Source: Chloroflexota bacterium (GTDB lineage: Bacteria > Chloroflexota > Limnocylindria > Limnocylindrales > CSP1-4). Taken from it: 11,541 bases of DNA. Below the pieces are notes generated by a model. The model saw nothing but the letters and a program-made list of their open reading frames with translations. It searched no databases and had not been told where the DNA came from. The DNA lies in the NCBI GenBank assembly GCA_005881055.1, contig VBHW01000086.1:1-11541 (forward strand), in the 5' to 3' direction. Position numbers and translations under genes: made by a program. Shown in pieces: positions 6,612 to 11,541 of the stretch; the stretch's first letter is position 1, and each line of letters opens with the position of its first letter.

Positions 6612-6782
6612 CTAGACGGAGTTGCCGACGTCGCTGAGGACTGAGCTCACCTTGCCCCCGATGAACACGAGGGCAACGATCGCGACGATGACGATGAGCG
6701 TGAGGATGAGTGCATATTCAGTGAGACCCTGGCCGCGCTCGCTCCGCCTGAGCGGCGCGAGCAGGGCGCGTGCGAAAGACAC
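6612..6782 (-). CDS. flp: Flp-type major prepilin, copy B
   Basis: 56-residue prepilin starting at a GTG codon, so a search limited to ATG starts misses it. The leader VSFARALLAPLRRSERG precedes the processing site G|QGLTEY (cut after residue 17), then the helix ALILTLIVIVAIVALVFIGG and the tail KVSSVLSDVGNSV. AAGGAG stands 6 nt upstream of the GTG at 6782, the same arrangement as in copy B', and the gene is 57 codons like its siblings. It is the filament subunit or a variant of it, cleaved by a TadV/CpaA-type prepilin peptidase encoded elsewhere. It follows copy A by about 100 nt, with a hairpin between them. Confidence 0.92.
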   Translation of the reverse strand: MSFARALLAPLRRSERGQGLTEYALILTLIVIVAIVALVFIGGKVSSVLSDVGNSV

Positions 6783-6829
6783 GGGCGGCTCCTTCCCAAT
6801 GTGGAAAGGGCAACTCCCTGGAACACGAG

Positions 6830-6865
6830 GCGGCCGTCCGGACCCATGGGGACCCGGACGGCCGC
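6830..6865 (-). terminator. GC hairpin after pilin copy A
   Basis: GCGGCCGTCCGG (6830-6841) pairs exactly with CCGGACGGCCGC (6854-6865), a 12-bp stem whose 12-nt loop contains a further CCC/GGG pair. It begins 19 nt after the copy A stop. No U-tract follows, so it may act as a 3' stabiliser or partial terminator that separates A from the downstream B gene. Confidence 0.5.
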
Positions 6866-6884
6866 TTCGATCAGGTTCGCGCGA

Positions 6885-7055
6885 CTAGACGGAGTTGCCG
6901 ACGTTGCTGAGGATCTGGCTGACGCGGCCGCCCAGGAAGATGAGGGCGATGATCGCGACGATCGCGATGAGGGCGAGGATCAGCGCGTACTCCGCGAGAC
7001 CCTGGCCTTCCTCGTCCCGGCGAAGCGAGGCGAGGAGCGTCTGGATGAGCGCCAT
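6885..7055 (-). CDS. flp: Flp-type major prepilin, copy A
   Basis: 56-residue prepilin with leader MALIQTLLASLRRDEEG, processing motif G|QGLAEY, hydrophobic helix ALILALIAIVAIIALIFLGG and tail RVSQILSNVGNSV. The mature pilin would be 39 residues. The ATG at 7055 is chosen over the in-frame ATG at 7106 because AGGAGG lies 8 nt upstream and because the length equals that of the other copies. It is almost identical to the restored copy A' from the cleavage site on, which indicates recent duplication. It follows the divergent Flp gene by 129 nt. That gap shows no convincing promoter. Confidence 0.95.
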   Translation of the reverse strand: MALIQTLLASLRRDEEGQGLAEYALILALIAIVAIIALIFLGGRVSQILSNVGNSV

Positions 7056-7160
7056 TCGGTTGGCCTCCTGGATGAGTTCTGGTCCCCCGGATGAGGGCCC
7101 GGCCACTATGGCGCTGGATCGTGCGGAACACCACTAGCGAGATGGTACTGGTTCGTGCGC

Positions 7161-7181
7161 ACCGGACCCGCTTCCGGTCCG
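7161..7181 (-). repeat. Short hairpin after the divergent Flp gene
   Basis: Two alternative 6-bp stems are possible: ACCGGA (7161-7166) with TCCGGT (7173-7178), or CGGACC (7163-7168) with GGTCCG (7176-7181). They start 3-6 nt after the stop of the gene at 7185. The stem is weaker than those behind the short pilin genes, so termination is doubtful. Confidence 0.3.
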
Positions 7182-7184
7182 CCT

Positions 7185-7409
7185 TCAGGTGGCGCTGTCG
7201 ATGGCCGATCCGATGACCGAGAGGACGTCCGCGAGCGCTCCGCCGAAGGCGATGAGGATGACCCCGGCGACGACCACCATGAGGCTGAGGATGATGCTGT
7301 ACTCGACGATGCCCTGGCCGCGGCTCCCGGCGGGGGTCGCGGCCGTCGTCAACCGGGGGGCGTTCTTGCTCCGTCCCTGCCCGAGGGCCGCGAGAAGGCC
7401 GGCGAGCAT
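7185..7409 (-). CDS. Divergent Flp-type prepilin (74 residues)
   Basis: Prepilin-like protein with a longer leader (31 residues, basic, including QGRSKNAPRLTTAATPAGSR) than the 17 residues of the other copies. The processing motif is G|QGIVEY, followed by a hydrophobic helix SIILSLMVVVAGVILIAFGG and an unrelated tail ALADVLSVIGSAIDSAT. The predicted mature form has 43 residues. The ATG at 7409 begins 19 nt after the stop of the upstream kinase-like gene, and its ribosome site is weak, so coupled translation is likely. A longer reading of the same frame up to 7634 overlaps that kinase-like gene and is rejected. It may be a minor or initiating pilin rather than the main subunit. TadE/TadF-type minor pilins are normally much longer, so I keep it in the Flp class. 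Confidence 0.85.
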   Translation of the reverse strand: MLAGLLAALGQGRSKNAPRLTTAATPAGSRGQGIVEYSIILSLMVVVAGVILIAFGGALADVLSVIGSAIDSAT

Positions 7410-7428
7410 CGGCCCGTAGCCAGCCGAC

Positions 7429-8670
7429 TCAGCCGGTCTCGGGCAGGTCGGCGATCTCGGTCGTGAGCCGCAGCTCGGTCCGTACCGGGTCCCCCGGATT
7501 CGGCCCGGTCGCCAACCCGGTCCGCAGGTCCGCGGCGATCCCGAGCGTCGTCGCCCGGTCCTGGATCTCGCGCCAGGCGGTCGACGGCAGCGCGACGATG
7601 GCGGCCTGGTGGGCGGCCTCGACGGTGGCGGCATGCGCCGACCGGCGCTCCTCGATCATCGCCCTGAGGGCCGGCGGCAGCTCCTCGTCCTTGCTCTTGC
7701 CCTTGCCCTTGGCCCCCTGCGCCGGCGCGGGTTCGTCGTCGAGGTTGGGGATGACCGCCGGCGCGCGCTCGGCGGCGACGCTGGCCTCGAGCTGGTCGCC
7801 CCAGTCGAGCGTGATCCCGACGCGATCCGGGCCCACCGAGAGGAAGCCGACGAGCGCCTCGTCGAGGATCCGGAAGAGGCCGCTCTCGATCTCCATCGGC
7901 AGGCGCTGGTCCGGCCCGAGCGACTCGAACTCGACGGGCAGCTCCGACCGCCTGCCGCGCTCGCGCACGGCGCGCCGGAGCGTGGGCACGAGACCGAGAT
8001 CGTCGAGGACCATCGGGCGGACGTCGAAGATGAACGTCTTCGTCGCGTCGAGCGTGCTCTGGACCATCGACACGAGTTGCTGGATTTCGCCACGCGCCTG
8101 CTCCGGGTCGTTTGCGACGAGGCGCTCGACGATCTGCGCCTGGAGGACGATGTTCGTGAGGCTCTGAGCCGGTCCGTCGTGCATCGCGCGCGCGATCTCG
8201 CGGCGGAGGTCCTCCTGGGCGCTGAGGACGATGCGTGAGACCGTCGGCGGGCCGTCGCCGTGACCGGCGGACCCGCCCGGGCCGCCGGCGGCACTCCCCG
8301 GCACTGCCGCGGCGAGGCTCGACGCGAGCTCGCCGACGACATCCCGGTAGCGGCGGAGCACTTTTGCCTTGCCCTCGAGGACCTCGACCTGCGCCTCCAT
8401 GAGCACGGCGCGCTTCGTGAGCGTGACGAGCTGGCCGGAGAGGTCCAGCTGCTCGACGGGGTCTCCGGCGCCGGCGGCATGGGCCGTCGCCAGCCGGTCG
8501 GCCACCTGTGCGCGTTTCGCCTCGTGGCGGCTCGCCTCGGTCCGCGCCTGCTGGACGAGCAGGTCGATCTCGGCCAGCTCCTGGTCCATGGTCTCGGCCT
8601 GGCGTGCCGTCCGCTCGGCCAGGTCGGCCACGGAGGCGGGGGCGGGCGGCGGGGTCGCGGTCTCGTTCAT
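7429..8670 (-). CDS. DegS-like histidine kinase with degenerate ATP-binding domain (pseudokinase)
   Basis: 413-residue soluble protein with no membrane segment. Residues about 15-115 are predicted coiled coil, followed by a Gly/Ala-rich linker (about 120-142). The HisKA_3 dimerisation domain (about 145-235) carries the phosphoacceptor region ARAMHDGPAQSLTN with H164 and keeps the HDxxxQ signature. The HATPase region starts recognisably (ESGLFRILDEAL, 262-273), but the N-box Asn position is G275 and neither a DxGxG (G1) nor a GLxxM-type (G2) motif can be found. Instead there is a charged insert with GAKGKGKSKDEELPP (319-333) and an Ala-rich end. It therefore probably cannot phosphorylate itself. 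It may act as a phosphatase, phosphotransfer partner or heterodimer subunit. It follows the response regulator gene by 73 nt and precedes the first pilin gene by 19 nt. The identification as HisKA_3 is firm; the role is inference. Confidence 0.85.
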   Translation of the reverse strand: MNETATPPPAPASVADLAERTARQAETMDQELAEIDLLVQQARTEASRHEAKRAQVADRLATAHAAGAGDPVEQLDLSGQLVTLTKRAVLMEAQVEVLEGKAKVLRRYRDVVGELASSLAAAVPGSAAGGPGGSAGHGDGPPTVSRIVLSAQEDLRREIARAMHDGPAQSLTNIVLQAQIVERLVANDPEQARGEIQQLVSMVQSTLDATKTFIFDVRPMVLDDLGLVPTLRRAVRERGRRSELPVEFESLGPDQRLPMEIESGLFRILDEALVGFLSVGPDRVGITLDWGDQLEASVAAERAPAVIPNLDDEPAPAQGAKGKGKSKDEELPPALRAMIEERRSAHAATVEAAHQAAIVALPSTAWREIQDRATTLGIAADLRTGLATGPNPGDPVRTELRLTTEIADLPETG

Positions 8671-8743
8671 CTGTCGCCGGTTCGGTCGGGTGGCACCGCG
8701 GGAGGCCGCACGTGCGATCGGCCCCCGGGTTCGGTGAGCCTGA

Positions 8744-9490
8744 TCAGTCCTCCGGCATCCGGATCCAGCCCTGCCGCATCGCGTACACGACCGCCTGGGT
8801 CCGGTCGTTCACGGAGAGCTTGCGCAGGATCGAGCTCATGTGGTTCTTCACGGTCTGCTCGCTGATGGAGAGCGCGTAGGCGACCTGCTTGTTCGTCATG
8901 CCCTGCGCGATGTTGTCGAGGATCTCCACCTCGCGAGGGCTGAGCGGGGCGAAGATCGGCGCGGCCTCCTGGCCGTACACGGCGAGCTCGCGGAACTCCT
9001 TGAGGACCCGGCTCGCGACGGCAGGCTTCGCGAACACCTTGTCGTTGATGAGGTACTCGCCGAGGAACACGCGGCGGATGATCGTGACGAGGTCGTCCGG
9101 CCCGACGTCCTTGAGGATGAAGGCGGCGGCGCCGGCCTTGATCGCATCGAAGAGCGCGTCCTCGTCCTCGCTGACCGCGAGGACGATGATCCCGGCCGAT
9201 GGCAGCTCGCGCTTGATCCGCTGCGTGGTCTCGATCCCGCCCGGGGACGGCAGGGAGAGGTCCATGAGGATGATGTCGGGCGAGGTCTCCACCGAGAGGT
9301 CGAAGGCGCTCCGGCTGTCATCCGCCTCACCGACGACCTCGAAGTCCGACTCCTTGTCCAGGATGTTGTGGATGCCCACCCTGAACAGCGCGTGGTCGTC
9401 GACGATGAGGATCTTCGTCTTCTCGCCGAGCTGGCGTCGATCGGGTCCCCCGCGCCGCCGGTCCGGCCCGTTGTAGTCCATCGCGCTCAT
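8744..9490 (-). CDS. NarL/DegU-family response regulator
   Basis: 248-residue DNA-binding response regulator. A short basic tail with a repeated GPDRR motif (about residues 8-19) precedes the receiver domain (about 25-143), with D31/D32, phosphoacceptor D77 in IILMDLSLP, S107 and K127 in FILKDVG. The LuxR-type helix-turn-helix (about 183-245) reads LSPREVEILDNIAQGMTNKQ and then SEQTVKNHMSSILRKL, close to the family consensus. All signalling residues are present. The start ATG at 9490 overlaps the stop of the upstream kinase gene (ATGA) and has GGAGAGGAG upstream, so the pair is translationally coupled. The obvious candidate targets are the pilin and assembly genes downstream; no binding site can be defined from the sequence alone. 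Confidence 0.95.
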   Translation of the reverse strand: MSAMDYNGPDRRRGGPDRRQLGEKTKILIVDDHALFRVGIHNILDKESDFEVVGEADDSRSAFDLSVETSPDIILMDLSLPSPGGIETTQRIKRELPSAGIIVLAVSEDEDALFDAIKAGAAAFILKDVGPDDLVTIIRRVFLGEYLINDKVFAKPAVASRVLKEFRELAVYGQEAAPIFAPLSPREVEILDNIAQGMTNKQVAYALSISEQTVKNHMSSILRKLSVNDRTQAVVYAMRQGWIRMPED

Positions 9491-10575
9491 CTGCTCTCCT
9501 CTCCCGTCGGGATCGACAGCACCACGACCGTGCCCCCGGCGGGGCGCGACCGAACCTCGAATCGGGCGCCGATCAGCTCGGCTCGCTCTCGCATGAACTG
9601 GAGCCCGAAGTTGCGCCTGCCGCGCGCCGCCACCGCTCCGGCATCGAACCCCCGGCCATCGTCGCGCACCTCCAGGACCCAGTCAGTTCCGGCCATCCGG
9701 CTCGAGACGGTCATGCGGCTGGCCGCCGCGTGCTTGCGCACATTCTGCAGGGCTTCCTGGACGATGCGCAGCACCACCGTCTGCTCGGCCTCGGCGAGCC
9801 GGTCGCTCGGCGCCTCCAGGGCGACGTCGATCGGCAGGCCCGTGAGGGTCTTCATCGTGTCGACCGTGTCGGCGATGGCCCCGTCGAGACCGAGCTGCTC
9901 GAGCAGCGGGGGCCGCAGCTGGGTGATGAAGCTGCGCATGTCCCCGAGCTCGCGGCGCAGGAGGTCGCGGAGGAAGCGCATCTCGGTATGCGCCACCCGC
10001 ACGTCCTGGTCCATGACGCGGTCGATGTACTCGACCTGGAAGATCGCGTTCGTGAGCGCCTGCGCCGGCCCGTCGTGGATCTCCTGGGCGAGGCGCGACC
10101 GCTCTGCCTCGCCGGCCTCGACGATCCGCATCTGGACGTCGGCGGGCAGGACGGCATCCGCGTCCGAGAGCAGGCTCACGTCGCCGCGCTCGAGGAACAG
10201 CCATGCGCTTTCCAGGCTGCGGTGGGCGAGGTCGAGCTTCGAGAGCTCGGTCTCGTGCAGGTTGAGGTCCGTCGCCAGCTCCTGGACCTGGCCGCGCAAT
10301 GCCCTGATCCGCACGTCGTCGACGGCGGACTGCGCCGCGTCCGGTTGCTCACCAGACGCGGCTCCGGCCATCGACAGGCCCGAGCGGCGCTCGAGGGCGT
10401 CGAGCTCCTCGCGCAGGGCCTGCCCCTGCGAGTGCTCCTCGTGGAAGGCCTCGCGGTAGCGATCCCTGATGGCGCGCAGGGTGTTCGCCGAGTAGCCCAA
10501 CGCCGCCTTCGCCTCGGCGTGAAGCCCGTCGAAGCTCCCGTCGCGCCCCACGGACGGTTGTCGGGCAGTGTCCAT
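9487..10575 (-). CDS. Soluble DegS/NarL-type sensor histidine kinase
   Basis: 362-residue cytosolic kinase. The N-terminal half (about 15-150) is helical and probably coiled coil, without membrane segments or a recognisable ligand domain, as in DegS. The HisKA_3 domain holds the phosphoacceptor H167 in RLAQEIHDGPAQALTN. The HATPase domain is complete: N-box QEALQNVRKHA with N278, G1 box DDGRGF at 305-310 and G2 region FGLQFMRERAELIG at 323-336. It is the likely phosphodonor for the response regulator that overlaps it by 4 bp. The ATG at 10575 is preferred although the frame stays open to 11520, because the upstream part is antisense-like shadow sequence over the membrane protein gene. A promoter lies just before this ATG, and the family profile also starts within this reading. 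Confidence 0.93.
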   Translation of the reverse strand: MDTARQPSVGRDGSFDGLHAEAKAALGYSANTLRAIRDRYREAFHEEHSQGQALREELDALERRSGLSMAGAASGEQPDAAQSAVDDVRIRALRGQVQELATDLNLHETELSKLDLAHRSLESAWLFLERGDVSLLSDADAVLPADVQMRIVEAGEAERSRLAQEIHDGPAQALTNAIFQVEYIDRVMDQDVRVAHTEMRFLRDLLRRELGDMRSFITQLRPPLLEQLGLDGAIADTVDTMKTLTGLPIDVALEAPSDRLAEAEQTVVLRIVQEALQNVRKHAAASRMTVSSRMAGTDWVLEVRDDGRGFDAGAVAARGRRNFGLQFMRERAELIGARFEVRSRPAGGTVVVLSIPTGEESR

Positions 10576-10584
10576 CGGCCTCGG

Positions 10585-10612
10585 AGTATACGGGCCCCCC
10601 TCGTGGGGTCGA
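10585..10612 (-). promoter_or_regulatory. Promoter candidate giving a near-leaderless kinase mRNA
   Basis: On the minus strand TCGACC (10607-10612) lies 16 nt from TATACT (10585-10590), matching the -35 and -10 consensus at four and five positions. The -10 ends only 9 nt before the ATG at 10575, so transcription would begin within a few bases of the start codon. It sits in the 47-nt gap after the membrane protein gene and would begin the kinase/regulator unit. Confidence 0.5.
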
Positions 10613-10619
10613 CCGGTCG
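10610..10619. repeat. 10-bp perfect palindrome overlapping the -35 element
   Basis: CGACCGGTCG is its own reverse complement and overlaps the -35 box of the promoter at 10585-10612. Dyads at this place are often operator sites. It is short and rich in G and C, so chance is a real alternative. Confidence 0.3.
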
Positions 10620-10622
10620 CGC

Positions 10623-11541
10623 TCACGGGCAGCCTACCAGTGCGATGGTGAAGACGCGCGTCCCCTGGAGCGTGGCGGCATCGCCCGCATCGCTCGGGCT
10701 GGGCAGGGCGAGCTCGTGGAAGCAGCCGGCAGACGGTCCGCCTCGGTCGATGACCGCGGGCCACTGGCCGTGGTCCGGCTTGCTGATGACGAGGAGCTGC
10801 GCCCCGAAGCGGCGGGCGAGCGCGAGCACGGACGACGGCGGCTCGTCGGGGAGCGCGAGGGCCGCATGGTGCATCCCCTCCGCGTACCAGATGGGGAAGT
10901 CGCTGATGACGGGCGTCGCGAGGTTGCCCAGGCCGGCCGCCGCGAGAGCAGGCCCGAGGGCCTCGTAGCGTTCCTCGACCTGGCGCGCCTGCGATGCATA
11001 CCCGAGGATCCCGACGCTGAAGAGCGTCGCCATGAACAGGGTCAGGGCCGGGCCGAGCCAGGCCACCGGCCGCGTCCAGGCCCGCCGGACGCCGACCCAC
11101 GCGATGAACCGGTCGAGGACGAGCAGGCAGCTGACGATGAGGAGGACGAAGACCGGCCCGGCGGCGTGGAGGAAGGTTCCCCACGTCGTGGCGACCGGGA
11201 ACAGGATCGTCGTTGCGACGAACGTCAGGACCGACAGGAGCAGGAGCGGGCGAAGGGTGCGGGCCGTGCCCGTCCAGGGCAGCGCGAGCAGCCCGACGAT
11301 GCCGACCGGCACGCTCGGGATGAGGAGCACCGAGAACAGGTTGTGGGCGAGGCCGTCGAGCCGCGACGAGACGAGCCACCCGGGGCCCTGGGCGAGGTAG
11401 CGCGCGAGGGTCGGCGGCTGCTCGTACGCGAAGATGTCGAAGCCGCTCACCGAGAGGGCGTTCGTCGCCGCCTGGCCGGGCAGTGGGCTGCCGAAGGTCA
11501 GCCAGTCCCTCGCGAGCCATGGCGCGAGCACGAGGGCGCCG
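10623..11541 (-). CDS. Polytopic membrane protein, C-terminal part, possible GT39/ArnT-like glycosyltransferase
   Basis: The reading frame is open to the window edge, so the N-terminus is missing; 305 residues are visible. The first residues (LAPWLARDWLTFGSPLPGQA) resemble the loop before the late membrane segments of GT39-family (ArnT/PMT-like) lipid-linked sugar transferases. At least five hydrophobic segments follow (around VLLIPSVPVGIVGLLAL, LLLLSVLTFVATTILF, FVLLIVSCLLVL, and GPALTLFMATLFSVGIL). A soluble C-terminal domain of about 110 residues ends at the stop at 10623. That domain (VISDFPIWYAEGMHHAALALP and FGAQLLVISKPDHG) is typical of the variable extracytoplasmic end of such proteins. 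The catalytic N-terminal loop is outside the window, so the enzyme class is tentative. A role in glycosylating surface structures would suit the neighbourhood but is speculation. A GTG near 11531 is unlikely to be the true start. Confidence 0.7.
   Translation of the reverse strand, partial: GALVLAPWLARDWLTFGSPLPGQAATNALSVSGFDIFAYEQPPTLARYLAQGPGWLVSSRLDGLAHNLFSVLLIPSVPVGIVGLLALPWTGTARTLRPLLLLSVLTFVATTILFPVATTWGTFLHAAGPVFVLLIVSCLLVLDRFIAWVGVRRAWTRPVAWLGPALTLFMATLFSVGILGYASQARQVEERYEALGPALAAAGLGNLATPVISDFPIWYAEGMHHAALALPDEPPSSVLALARRFGAQLLVISKPDHGQWPAVIDRGGPSAGCFHELALPSPSDAGDAATLQGTRVFTIALVGCP

Larger units (their letters stand above)
5915..7055 (-). repeat. Tandem duplication of an A-B pilin gene pair
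   Basis: Copies A (6885-7055) and A' (6167-6336) share an ATG start, LAEYALILAL, GGRVSQILSNVGNSV and a similar post-stop spacer containing CCTGAT. Copies B (6612-6782) and B' (5915-6085) share a GTG start, an AAGGAG ribosome site at 6 nt, VSF, LTEYALILTL and GGKVS. The order A-B-A'-B' points to duplication of a two-gene unit. A' and B' also share nearly identical stretches in the helix-coding part, which suggests some later gene conversion. Confidence 0.7.

Noticed and set aside
7056..7184. Promoter for pilin copy A in the 129-nt gap
   Set aside because: A CATAGT-like -10 is present, but no acceptable -35 lies 16-18 nt upstream and no extended -10 TG is present.
7410..7634. Longer version of the divergent Flp protein (149 residues)
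   Set aside because: The first 75 residues are an Arg/Pro-rich shadow of the pseudokinase gene. The ATG at 7409 lies just after that gene's stop.
8840..10459. A 539-codon open frame on the plus strand opposite the kinase and regulator genes
   Set aside because: It is antisense to genes with clear domain motifs, is rich in Arg, Asp, Ser and Ala without any recognisable domain, and is the expected result of GC-rich codon use.
10576..11520. N-terminal extension of the first kinase by 315 residues
   Set aside because: The stretch overlaps the membrane protein gene in another frame and is a Pro/Arg-rich shadow. The ATG at 10575 with a promoter just before it is a better start.
1..11541. tRNA, rRNA, CRISPR, insertion sequence or phage genes
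   Set aside because: No regularly spaced repeats, transposase or integrase motifs, or cloverleaf-like sequences were noticed. The repeats present are explained by pilin gene duplication and local hairpins.

Overview
The window is a high-GC bacterial segment in which every convincing gene lies on the minus strand, so transcription runs from position 11541 towards 1. It holds most of a Tad/Flp (tight adherence, type IVc) pilus locus preceded by a soluble two-component module. Organism: the set of short Flp pilins with a GQGLxEYALIL core, the cpaB-cpaE-cpaF-tadB-tadC order, the lack of a visible secretin, and DegS/NarL-type cytosolic kinases fit a high-GC, probably single-membrane bacterium. Chloroflexota (Limnocylindria/Ellin6529-like) is my best guess, with Actinobacteriota as the main alternative. 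This is inference from protein style, not a database match.

Layout in transcription order: (1) 11541-10623, C-terminal part of a polytopic membrane protein resembling GT39/ArnT-type glycosyltransferases, cut by the window edge. (2) 10575-7429, a histidine kinase, a NarL/DegU-type response regulator overlapping it by 4 bp, and a second DegS-like protein whose histidine is intact but whose ATP-binding motifs are missing. (3) 7409-5915, five Flp-type prepilin genes: one divergent 74-residue form, then two alternating pairs (A, B, A', B') of 56-residue pilins. A' is one nucleotide short and therefore frameshifted. The four short pilin genes are each followed, 19-20 nt after the stop codon, by a perfect 11-12 bp GC hairpin. 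(4) 5653-1, the assembly genes cpaB/rcpC, cpaE/tadZ, cpaF/tadA, tadB and tadC, with tadC running off the window end.

The likely logic is as follows. CpaF powers pilin polymerisation on the TadB/TadC platform, CpaE positions the machine, and CpaB is the envelope component. The Flp genes supply the filament subunit. The upstream kinase/regulator/pseudokinase trio is placed to control the pilin and assembly genes. Promoter candidates are visible before the first kinase (10585-10612), before A' (6452-6480, perfect TTGACA box) and before cpaB (extended -10 at 5714-5722), so the locus probably comprises several transcription units. No prepilin peptidase, TadE/TadF minor pilin or secretin gene is in the window. 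No RNA genes, CRISPR arrays or insertion sequences were seen.

The most noteworthy observations are the degenerate second kinase that keeps the HDxxxQ phosphatase signature, the duplicated A-B pilin pair with one frameshifted copy, the evenly placed hairpins, and a CpaE whose receiver domain keeps all phosphorylation residues.
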